Positions 55,393 through 64,000 of a stretch of 64,000 nucleotides of DNA are shown piece by piece. Each line of letters starts with the position of its first letter. The first letter of the stretch is position 1. The position numbers and the translations under genes are program-made. The notes below the pieces were generated by a model. The model ran no database searches, was not told the origin of the DNA, and saw nothing but the letters and a program-made list of their open reading frames with translations. The stretch is from Halichoerus grypus (Eukaryota > Chordata > Mammalia > Carnivora > Phocidae): positions 31,401,930 to 31,465,929 of the forward strand of contig NC_135726.1 of NCBI RefSeq assembly GCF_964656455.1. The letters run 5' to 3'.

Positions 55393-56371
55393 CTTCCCAT
55401 AAATAATGTAGCCATTCCCTGTCTATCAATCTTTTATCATTTAAAAAAATTGTTTCTGAGAAAAACACAGAAACTTAAAGAACATGCACCCAGCATGGGC
55501 CTTAGCCATTTTCACTATATAGATAGATTGATTGTCATTTGAAACTGCAACACAGATATCATTAAGGTCCCTCTGCTTCTTACAATCTAGGTAAGACTGA
55601 GTCAGGCTATGGATGGTCTAGGTCCTTCTTCAAGAGTCCTCTGATTTTCAGGGTCACTTCTGGCCCCAGGCCCCTACTTCTGCAGATTTGGAAACTTTTA
55701 GAAATTATCTGATGTCCTGTCAGTTTCTATTTGGCCAAACCAATCAGGAAGCCTGAAGGCAAGGGTGCCCGTGGATGTAGTTCACACAGCTCAGCCGCCA
55801 AGCACGGATAGCAGAGTGGCTCAACATGGAAGTGTGTGTGTGTATGCAAGATGCCATGTGGGCTTGGGAGGTGGGGTCCTGTGTGTGTGTAAGGGTGTGG
55901 GTGCAGAGGGCACTAGTGCATCTATGGTTTTTAAAGAGAGAGGAGAGAGGAGAGAGTAGAAGCATGGGTTCTCTTTTCCATATCTCTAATTCCTTTCCTC
56001 AAATGGGATCTTGGACTGGGCTAAACCAGGCGGTGGAGGAAAGCAGCCAGCTGATTGATGTTTTTCTGGCTTCTCTACTGATTTTGAGTTCTGTGGGCTT
56101 CATTCAGGTGTAAATGTCACCTCCATGGAGCAGCAAGCAAAACCCAGAGGGATTGGTGAGTTTTGATGGGGATGGGGACGTGAAGAGAGCCAACCTCAGG
56201 GTCTTCCCGGAAAGCCAGACCAGAGGGGACCCTCTGGTACCCAGGATTCACCTGAGAGGTGGGGACATCCCCTGGGGTACAATGAGTGAGGATATGGAAT
56301 ATTATCACTTCCTTCATCTACTTCCGAATGAGTCCTAGGCCACCTCTACACCAGCTCCAAGGGCTATCTCG
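55134..56371. other. Unique sequence with dinucleotide tracts
   Basis: (AC)n of 35 bp at 55356-55390 and a TG-rich run near 55833-55890. Nothing else recognised. Confidence 0.6.
55356..55390 (+). repeat. (AC)n microsatellite
   Basis: Uninterrupted AC dinucleotide, about 17 units, likely length-variable. Confidence 0.98.
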
Positions 56372-56384
56372 GGTTGGTCTTCTT

Positions 56385-56585
56385 TTTTTTTTTTAAGATT
56401 TTATTTATTTATTTGACAGAGAGAGACCCAGCGAGAGAGGGAACACAAGCAGGGGGAGTGAGAGAGGGAGAAGCAGGCTCCCCGCGGAGCAGGGAGCCCG
56501 ATGCGGGGCTCGATCCCAGGACCCTGGGATCATGACCTGAGCCGAAGGCAGACGCTTAACGACTGAGCCACCCAGGGGCCCCTCA
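56385..56585 (-). mobile_element. CAN SINE, antisense
   Basis: T-rich tail, 'aagattttatttatttatttgacag', and head complement 'ccacccaggggcccc'. Target duplication GGTTGGTCTTCTT at 56372-56384 and 56586-56598. Confidence 0.97.
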
Positions 56586-56635
56586 GGTTGGTCTTCTTCC
56601 TCTTCCATAGTCCTTTGGCTTCTCATCACGTTCTT

Positions 56636-56832
56636 TTTTTTTTTTTTAAGATTTTATTTATTCATTTGACAGAGAGACACAGCGAGAGAGGGAACACAAG
56701 CAGGAGGAGTGGGAGAGGGAGAAGCAGGCTTCCCGCGGAGCAGGGAGCCCGATGCGGGGCTCGATCCCAGGACCTGGAATCATGACCTGAGCCAAAGGCA
56801 GACACTTAACAACTGAGCCACCCAGGCGCCCC
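56636..56832 (-). mobile_element. CAN SINE, antisense
   Basis: Very similar to the preceding copy but an independent insertion: its own 15-bp duplication TCTCATCACGTTCTT lies at 56621-56635 and 56833-56847. Confidence 0.98.
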
Positions 56833-56891
56833 TCTCATCACGTTCTTAAGCCCTTTTGGTTAATGACCTTTAACTATTTACCCCAATTCCA

Positions 56892-57100
56892 GGGGCGCCT
56901 GGGTGGCTCAGTCGTTAAGCGTCTGCCTTCGGCTCAGGTCGCGGTCCCAGGGTCCTGGGATCGAGCCCCGCATCAGGCTCCCTGCTTGGCGGGAAGCCTG
57001 CTTCTCCCTCTCCCACTCCCCCTGCTTGTGTGCCCTCTCTCGCTGTGCCTCTTTCTCTGTAAAAATAAATAAATAAAATCTTTAAAAAAAAAAAAAAAAA
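56892..57100 (+). mobile_element. CAN SINE, young-looking
   Basis: Head 'ggggcgcctgggtggctcagtcg', intact body, long poly-A tail. Perfect 20-bp duplication AACTATTTACCCCAATTCCA at 56872-56891 and 57101-57120. Long perfect target duplication and tail argue for a recent insertion. Confidence 0.98.
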
Positions 57101-57315
57101 AACTATTTACCCCAATTCCAATTTCACATTCCCTCAAAACATTTCTTCTCATTGCCTCCATGAAGTGTCTCACCTTACTAGGCTGAGACATCACTCTGGC
57201 CATATTAGTCCCTGAGAACCAAATCAAGAACAGGTACCATATTTTGGAGAAGATGGTGTTTACATGTCAACATGGCATCAGTACACACCTATGTATATAA
57301 CTTTAAAAAATATTT

Positions 57316-57763
57316 TAGCTCATATGTGGAATTTAAGAAACAAAAGAAATGAACAAGGAAAAAAGAGACAAACAAAAAAACAGACTTTTTTTGAGATTTT
57401 ATTTATTTATTTGACAGAGAGAGAGTACAAGTGTGGGGGGGAATGGAAGGCAGGGGGAGAGGGAGAAGCAGGCTCCCCGCTAAGCAGGGAGCCCGATGCG
57501 GGGATCGATCCCAGGACCCTGGGATCATGACCTGAGCTAAAGGCAGATGCTTAATGGACTGAGCCATGCAGGCACCCCCAAAAAACAGACTCTTAACTCT
57601 AGAGAACAAACTGATGTTTATCAGAGGGTAGATGGGGAGGAAGGAGGGCACTTGTCATCATGAGCACTGGGTGTCGTATGGAAGTGATCAATCACTATGT
57701 TGTACACCTGAAACTAATATTACATGTATGTTAACCCTACTGGAATTAAAAAAAAAAAAATTT
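57316..57763 (+). mobile_element. Carnivore L1 3' UTR fragment, split by a SINE
   Basis: 'tcatatgtggaatttaagaaac' before the SINE and 'cttaactctagagaacaaactg', 'gggcacttgtcatcatgagcactgggtg' and 'cacctgaaactaatattacatgtatgttaa' after it, ending in poly-A at 57750-57763. Only the 3' end survives. Confidence 0.85.
57387..57579 (-). mobile_element. CAN SINE, antisense, nested in an L1
   Basis: Antisense body and head complement 'catgcaggcacccc'. Target duplication AAAAAACAGACT at 57375-57386 and 57580-57591, interrupting the L1 3' UTR. Confidence 0.96.
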
Positions 57764-58089
57764 CATGTCACCACATTATCCTTACCCTTACTACCTGTTT
57801 TACAGTCTGATATTGCTGTTATTTTATGTCATATGATAGTACATTTTGTCTTTTAAAATGCTGGTCAAGACTCCCTAATTATTTTTACAACCCACTTTCT
57901 ACTTACAAATTGGTGGCACCCCTCCATTTAATGCTGAGCTAGCAGATAAGGGATTCGCTACTGAAATAGGAGCTCTGGAGGAAAATAACAAAGCCCGGCC
58001 CAGTCCCACTGCACTGCATCCCTGGTGAGCTGGGCAGGAATATCAGGTTCAAGGACACCTGAAGGTCACAGCCTTTTTTTTTTTTCAGG

Positions 58090-58650
58090 TAAGGTTTTTA
58101 TTTAAGTATAACATATACAGAAAGGGTGCAGAGCACATGGTGAATGCCCCAGTTAAGCCAGTACCCAGAAGCCCCCTTGCACCCCCTCCCACCAGCCCAG
58201 GGCAAAATGATCTTGACTTCTAACTCCGGATGTTAGTGTTTGCCTGTTTTGAACTTTGTAAGCCTCAAATCATGCAGGATGCACTTTTCTCTATCTGACT
58301 TCTGCTCTGTGAACCTAGTGAGTGTGAGACCCTTCCATGCCCCCGGGTGCAGCTGGATCTGTCCCTTCCCACTGCTGTGTCCCAGTACAATTGTGTGACC
58401 AGACCATCATTTCCCTTGTAAACCCCCGGGCCTTTGCATTGCCTCCAGTTTGGGGCTGCAAGTACCGCTCTGAACGTTCATCTGGGATGAACGTGTGTGC
58501 TCATTTCTATTCGGTGTTTACCCAGGAGTGGAATTGTCAGGTCATAGAATATGCATATGCTCAGCTTTCAAAAATATTAACCAGATGTTTTGCAGACCAC
58601 TCCTGAAAAAAAGTTGAAAATGGTTAGAGGTTCCACTTTTTTCATCCTCA
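58090..58650 (-). repeat. Old L1 fragment (antisense)
   Basis: 'tttatttaagtataacatatacagaaa', 'ccagtacccagaagccccct', 'tgcctgttttgaactttg', 'ccagtttggggctgcaag' and 'ggagtggaattgtcaggtcatag' are the antisense order of an ancient L1 3' region. Confidence 0.75.
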
Positions 58651-59054
58651 CCATGAAAATTGTTTGTAAAGAGTCCCATGGGGGGGGTTAGAAATAAATA
58701 TTCTTACAGCTGAAATTACTTACTCTATTGAGGAGAAGAATGTCAAGGAGAAAACTGGCCCTCTTATCAGCCAATGTGCACGCGTTTGGGGAAGCCTGAG
58801 GAAGTGTCTTCCTAGTTTGTCACTTTAAAATTAAAACATGCCATGTGGGTCCATCCAGAGGACTGTAAGTGTCTCAAAAGCCGTCTCCAATCTCCCCCAC
58901 CCCACAAAGGCATCTCTCAGCTCAGGTTTCCAGAAAACCACACTTCATCCCCACCATTTTCAGGCTATGGTGCTCAGTATACTTTGGAAGTAGCCGCCTA
59001 GAAGCCTCAGAATCTGGGGAGGCTGTTGTTAAAGACATAAATCCTCAAGTTGGA
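58651..59054. other. Unique sequence, nothing recognised
   Basis: A G8 run lies at 58681-58688. No repeat or coding signal. Confidence 0.4.
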
Positions 59055-59235
59055 CACAGATTTGGAAGCTGGAGTCCTAATGGGTGGTGTTATTTCCCCC
59101 CTTGGGTCCTGGTTCCTCCATCTGCAAGATGGGTATAAAAACGATACCTCACAGGGTGCTGCGGTGGTGAAGAGGGGAGTCTGGAATGCATGAACACCAG
59201 TGAGCACTCTGCTCCGTGCTTGATCCTCAGTAAAG
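59055..59235 (+). repeat. MIR fragment
   Basis: 'ttgggtcctggttcctccatctgcaagatgggtataaaaacgatacctcac' then 'gagcactctgctccgtgcttgatcctcagtaaa' follows the sense MIR core and end. Confidence 0.6.
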
Positions 59236-59940
59236 TTTTAACTGCAGTCAGCAGCATCGCCATGATTCTTCTCGCTTGCTGTCAGAGTGGGGGTGTTCTG
59301 AGCCGGGTGGTACGCAAGCTGCGCATTGAAGGTGCGCTCCCCCTTCTCTAAACCGCCTGCCTCCTTTCAGACGCCATCAGAGTGTTTGTTCTCCCACCCC
59401 CAGCTCTCAACAGTAGCAGGACTGTCCGGGCTACAACTGCCGGCGTCCCATCACACTGAGCCTGCTAATCCTCCTTGCTCTCAGATGTGGTTAGCTGGGG
59501 ATGGGGACAGCAAGGGGCGGGGGGGCGGTGACCAGGTTGCAAACACAGGACAGCAAAGCTGAGCTGCCTGAAGTTTGCAGCCAGGAGCAAACGGGAAACA
59601 AATTAGTTCAATCCCAGAATGTAAACCAGCATTGACAGAGATGCATGGAAGAGCCATGCAAGGAAAACGCACTGCGATTTCTCATCCAGTTAACGGGAGA
59701 ATCAATACCACGGCACGTAGGCCACATAGAAGAAGCTGCACAGCCGTGTCTGCAGAACCGGGGAGCTGGGGCTGCCTTTGAGACTCCCAGACGCAGCAGG
59801 TGCGTCACATGGATCTGGTCCGTGTGTTTTGGTGCCAAGAGTCCTGCTTTAAAGCTCAGTTCAGGGACTCAGAATTTTAGGACTTGGAGATCATTTCATC
59901 CAGAGATTTCTACACTGGGATTCTGTGAATGTGTGTGTGT

Positions 59941-59965
59941 GGGGGTGGGGTGGGGTGGGGTGGGG
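59941..59965 (+). other. G-quadruplex motif, (GGGGT)n
   Basis: Reads G5-T-G4-T-G4-T-G4-T-G4: five G-tracts separated by single T residues, the ideal pattern for an intramolecular parallel quadruplex. It follows directly on a (TG)n run at 59929-59940. Confidence 0.97.
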
Positions 59966-60045
59966 AGGAGTGTTGTAGGGATGGAAAAACACTGAAGGGG
60001 TGGGGGCCCAGCTTCAAACAGAGCTCTCATCTCTTTCCTATGAGG

Positions 60046-60075
60046 TTGAATTGTATGAGCTTGAATTGTATGAGC
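60046..60075 (+). repeat. Perfect tandem 15-mer duplication
   Basis: TTGAATTGTATGAGC occurs twice head to tail at 60046-60060 and 60061-60075. Confidence 0.98.
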
Positions 60076-60399
60076 TTGCCATTTTGGTTGCTCAGAAGCA
60101 GGACACTGAGAATTTCATGTGGCTCAATATTTTATATTGGTGTTTCGTGTAAGTTATCATTTGAACGAAGCGTTCTGGGGTTAAATGTATTTGATGTATC
60201 CAACCTCCTGGTTCAGATGGGGTGGGGCGGGTGCAGGCTGGACAAGATCCTGCTCCAGCCCCCACCTCCAGGAGGAGGGCTGGAAAGTGGGGTGCCATCC
60301 ACTTCTCCATCCCTGGCCCTAGCACAAGGCCTGGTATACACTCAGAGCTAGAATAGCACTTGAATAAGGCAGGTGTAAATTCTGTTATGGATTCTTTCC

Positions 60400-60600
60400 T
60401 TATTCATTCATTTATTCATGAATGAGCATTCATTGTACCTAGTGCGTCTTAGGTACTTGACTAAGTGCTGGGTTACAGCAATTAAGCAGACACACACCCT
60501 CCCCAAGGCCATTTATAGTCTAGTGGGTGAAACAGACATTAAACAGACAATGCCTGAGTATTTCTTACAATTGTGATAAATAGGCAGGGAGGCAAGAGTG
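60400..60600 (-). repeat. L2 fragment (antisense)
   Basis: 'ttcattcatttattcatgaatgagcattcattgtacctag', 'aagtgctgggttacagcaat' and 'tttatagtctagtgggtgaaacagacattaaacag' give the antisense L2 3' end. Confidence 0.75.
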
Positions 60601-60664
60601 CAAGAGATCGCTGAGCACTCGCTAGGTCCAAAGCACTGGGCCGGCCCGGTATGGAGGGCGTGAC

Positions 60665-60990
60665 AGACAGTGCAGTGCTCACAAGGATTTGGCATCCCTC
60701 CCTTGGAAGGGCCGTCTTTTCCTCTTCTGCTGAGTTCAGGCATGGCCATGTGGCTTGTTTGGCCAATGAACCATGAGCACGGGGACAGGCAACTTCCGGT
60801 AGAAGATTCCAGAATCAGTGTGTCATGCTCTCTTTTTCTTCCGCCACATTGCTGCATCCTTAGCCAGAGTCCTAGACCCCTCACCATGGATGTGAAACAT
60901 GAGCAAGAAATAAACACACGTGGTTATAACCCCCTAAAAATGTTGGGTTGTTTGCTTCAGATTATTTTAGCATAAGCTTGGCTAACAACA
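60665..60990 (+). repeat. MLT1-like LTR
   Basis: 'gctgagttcaggcatggccatgtggcttgtttggccaatgaa', 'caggcaacttccggtagaag' and 'tgagcaagaaataaacacacg' to 'ttgggttgtttgcttcag' resemble the sense order of an old MaLR-type LTR. Confidence 0.55.
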
Positions 60991-61889
60991 TGATGCACAC
61001 GCTTATACTTGAATCTAATATGCCGTTTTCTATAGTCTTCCATCCTGCAAGCACTCAGCAAGTGAGGTGTGGTAATTGCAATGGAGGAAGGGCAAGCATG
61101 CTTCTCTGGAAGGTCAGTGAAGGGATCGCCCACTCGAAAGTCCAGAGTGAGGGCATCTTGAGCAGGGACCGACCCACCCTAAATGTTCACTAAATGAAAA
61201 TTACTGTAATGACTGTTGTGATTCTAGTCCAACTCACATTTGAGGAACGGCGGGCAGACAGGTGAGACTGGACCCCGTCATACTGCCCAGGACCTTTCTT
61301 CGTACCCCAGGCACCGTGGACTCTAGGGGCCAGGGCCTTGCATTCTTAGAGCCTCCTGACCGCAGAAGGGATTGCATCCTTTCCCGCTCTAATTTTTAAA
61401 ATCCCAGAGAAGACTTCTTATTGGCCCAGTTGGGGGTCACATGTCTGCCCTTGAACCAATCACTGTGGTCCCCGGATAAGATGCAGCTGAATGGGTGTGC
61501 CAAAACTTGGCCTTATCCTTCTGTTCAAATCTGCTATGGGACGAACAGGGGTCCAAATAATGGTGACAGGCAGGCTCTCCACTTTTATATCTTTATGCCG
61601 TCATGCACAGAAGGGTGTACTTGGCACGGAGGAGGGATATAGAAAACACCCACAGAGGGATTATAAGGTTTGAGGAAGCCGAAACGAGAACAAGGAATCG
61701 TCTAGAACTTGTCTAGCGCCGCTGCGTGGACCCTTCCTTGTGATGCCCTGCCCCTGAAATATGGCCTCCCTCCTAGAAAGCTCTGGTTCCCCCGAAGCAG
61801 GGGTTGGAAGGTGGTGCGGTGTTCTCCAGGGCCTGAGAGCCAAGTTGGATGAGAGGGAATGAAGCTCTGTGAGGCATCTTGTAGCTCTC
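60991..61889. other. Unique sequence, mostly unrecognised
   Basis: 61418-61470 ('attggcccagttgggggtcacatg...ccaatcactgtgg') looks like a fragment of an old LTR-type repeat. No exon is seen. Confidence 0.4.
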
Positions 61890-62140
61890 TCAACTCTGCG
61901 CTGCTCCCATGCACTGCGGGCGCGTGTCTCCTCTTCCGTTTATAAGGCTGGGCAGCTGCTGCGTCCCCCCATCCCCCTTCCCCGGGTGCCCCGCGGGGCC
62001 ACGAGATGAAGACACTCAGCTCCAGGGTGTGTGGCCCAACTCTGTCCACAGTCCGAGGCTTCACATCCCAGGCACTACAGCGAGAGTGAGCTGGGTCTAA
62101 GCAGAGCCCTGACGCGCTCCAGCCGGGCACCCCGGCCTTG
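61890..62140. promoter_or_regulatory. CpG-rich patch
   Basis: By hand I count about 16 CpGs in 245 bp, in GC-rich non-repetitive sequence, followed at 62246-62253 by an AP-1-like TGACTCAG. The 164-codon minus-strand frame at 61702-62196 lies across it but has no recognisable domain; GC richness alone lowers stop frequency. Confidence 0.3.
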
Positions 62141-62606
62141 GGAGCAGCTGGGGCTGAGCTGAGCAGGAGGGAGCATAAAATATGGCTACAGCGCATTGAA
62201 GAAATCAGGGTTTATTTTTCCTTCATAACAAGAAGTCCAGCTGTAATGACTCAGCCAGGAAAGACCCAGGAACTCTGAGGCTCTTTGGGCTCTTCCTCAT
62301 TTCACAGGCTGGCTCCTGCAGGGCCAGGCAGCGCACCTGCCCGCAGACGAGGTGATGGGGGGCCGGGACAAGTCTGCGCTGTCTCTTTTATCAGGAGACC
62401 AAACCTTTTCCAGAAGGAGCCCAAAGGCTTAGGTCCCACTGACCAGATCGAAGTCGGTGGCCACTCCTAGCTCAAGAGAGGCTGACCGAACAGGAGTTTT
62501 GCTCCTGGGGTCTTCATAGTGGAAGGCAACCCACAAAGGGTTGGGAACACCTGTAGGTCAGACAATTAGCCATGTCTGCTCCAGAGAGTTCCCTCTGTAA
62601 GCGCCA
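62141..62606. other. Unique sequence, nothing recognised
   Basis: Apart from the AP-1-like site near 62246, no signal that I can support. Confidence 0.4.
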
Positions 62607-63065
62607 TGTGTTAGTTTACCGGGGCTGCCATACTAAGATACCACAAACAGAGTGGCTGAAACCACGGACATGTATTGTCTCACAGTCCTGGAGGCTAGAA
62701 GGCCCAGAGCATGGTATGGACAGGGCTAGTTCCTTCTGAAGGCTGAGGCAGGACCTGGCCCAGGCCTCTCCGCTGGCTGCTCGTGGCTTGCTCCCCAGCT
62801 TTGGCATTCTCTGGCATCATTTCGACTTCTCCCTTTGTCTTCATGTGATGATCATTCTTCTTGTGTGTGTGTTTGTGTATGTGTGTGTGTCTCCAGATTT
62901 CCCAGAATGCCAGTCCTATTGGGTTGGGACCCACCCTAATGACTTCATTTTAAATGGATCGCTTCTATAAATACCCTCTCTCGAAATGAGGTCACCCACT
63001 GGGGTATTGGGGGCAAGGGCTTCGACATATGAATTTGAAGGGAACATAATTCAATCCATAACACG
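62607..63065 (-). repeat. MLT1A-like LTR (antisense)
   Basis: 'gtgttagtttaccggggctgccatactaag', 'tattgtctcacagtcctggaggctagaagg', 'gggacccaccctaatgacttcatttt' and 'ggcttcgacatatgaatttgaagg...caatccataac' is the textbook antisense order of an MLT1A-type LTR. It carries an internal (TG)n run at 62862-62890. Confidence 0.82.
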
Positions 63066-64000
63066 CAGTTTCCTGCTCTCTATTGGGAGCATGGCAAGAG
63101 TTCGTACCCGCACTGGGGTGTGAGGCTTAAACGGGGTAATCCCCAGCAGAAGCTACCAAAGTTCTTGGCCCCGAGGGAGCACTCAGTACCCAGCTGCTTC
63201 GGGGGCTGGCTTCCATAGCCGCACACTCCTATGGCTGAGGCCGACGCCTTATAAAAGGAAGGTGGCGCCAAGGAGGAGAGGGACCCATTGATATCCAGCC
63301 ACCTCAAGTTTGCCAGCATCCCCCCACAATGATAGCCAAGATTTCCAGCCAATAGCCTGAGGGCCAGACATGACTCCAGAACTCACTAGCTGGCATTCCT
63401 ATCCCAGGATTGCCCCTCCCACTGCCAGTTTGGGACAGCTGGTCACCTGAGTCAGTAGGACTTTTATGTACAATTCAGGGTGGCCCCCATATACTTGGCA
63501 GCCCCACTGGGCACACATTTCTAGGGAAACAACTTTAAGCAGTTCTAAGTGAAAGCCAGAATTTGGTGGGGGGGGAGGGTGCAGCAGCGGGGGGGCGGGT
63601 CTTGAGCCCTTGCCTGGTAATCCCTTCTCTTCTGTGCAGTAATGGAGCCCACCTTTCCTGGGGGTCCCTTCTTATCCCTGCCAGAGCAGGACACGCTGAG
63701 ATCTCGCAGGTTCTAAGGGCTGTTCTATCTCCGCACCATAGTGTTTTGAGTAAATTACAAGGCTCCTATCAGTGGTGGGGGCTTTATTGTTCTGCTAGGA
63801 CATCTTCCTTTGTCAAAAAAACAATAACTTGTTGTAAGTAGTACTTTTTTAGGTTTACCATGCAGACAGACTAATTGTATCTTTTAATCTGGGTCAAACT
63901 GCTCTTGCTTATTACAAATTGGCTCTGAATCCTAAAAAGAGAGGGGGAAGAAATGTGAGGAACATTTGCAAATAATTTAGAGGCAGACTTACCTTCAGAC
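63066..64000. other. Unique sequence, no gene seen
   Basis: G-rich runs at 63567-63600. The 92-codon plus-strand frame at 63563-63841 is not supported by any motif. Confidence 0.45.

Larger units (their letters stand above)
59236..60399. other. Unique, locally GC-rich sequence
   Basis: Contains the G-quadruplex motif at 59941-59965 and a tandem 15-mer at 60046-60075. Overlapping open frames at 59575-60351 show no family motif. Confidence 0.45.

Noticed and set aside
56892..56965. tRNA-Lys-like sequence at SINE heads
   Set aside because: These are the tRNA-derived 5' parts of CAN SINEs, diverged from a folding tRNA and followed by the SINE body; not tRNA genes.
60585..60660. Possible small GC-rich regulatory site ('gggccggcccgg')
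   Set aside because: Isolated motif at the L2/LTR boundary with no supporting context.
61702..62196. 164-codon minus-strand ORF
   Set aside because: Lies on a CpG-rich patch where stops are rare in all frames; no motif, no sensible splice or start context.

Overview
This window looks like ordinary nuclear DNA of a carnivoran mammal. Thirteen tRNA-Lys-derived CAN SINEs (head GGCGCCTGGGTGGCTCAG, A-rich tail with AATAAATAAA) are scattered through it on both strands, alongside carnivore-type LINE-1 3' ends. The younger SINE copies match the form I know from arctoid caniforms (bears, mustelids, seals) better than the dog or cat forms; that narrower placement is inference from memory.

I find no protein-coding exon, no RNA gene and no complete functional transposon in the 64 kb. 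The open reading frames on both strands are short, and where recognisable they lie in transposon remnants, low-complexity tracts or GC-rich patches. The window is best described as intergenic or deep-intronic sequence.

Layout. 1-8.8 kb: a truncated L1 3' end with a two-module 3' UTR (854-1601), an MLT1-like LTR split by a SINE, another SINE, and MIR, L2 and MER5 fragments. 8.8-16.5 kb: repeat-poor, AT-rich, with two patches that look like regulatory elements. 16.5-22.7 kb: a decayed, nearly full-length old L1 carrying three SINEs. 22.7-36.6 kb: MLT1-like LTRs, a young antisense L1 inserted into an older sense L1, and L2/MIR pieces. 36.6-46.3 kb: more LTRs, including an ERV1-type LTR nested in an MLT1-like LTR, and L2 fragments. 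46.9-47.8 kb: an unusual repeat-free block, a homeodomain/forkhead-motif segment followed by a small CpG-rich segment, and the best candidate for a regulatory element. 51.6-54.5 kb: a pair of direct repeats flanking a short decayed ORF that resembles the C-terminal end of a non-L1, restriction-like-endonuclease-type retrotransposon protein, plus a 162-bp polypyrimidine tract. 54.9-57.8 kb: a dense SINE cluster. 58-64 kb: old L1, MIR, L2 and MLT1-like pieces and GC-rich patches.

There are no genes whose interaction could be described. The contents are layers of retrotransposition, and target-site duplications often give the order of insertion. Repeat family names come from memory of consensus sequences; no database search was run.
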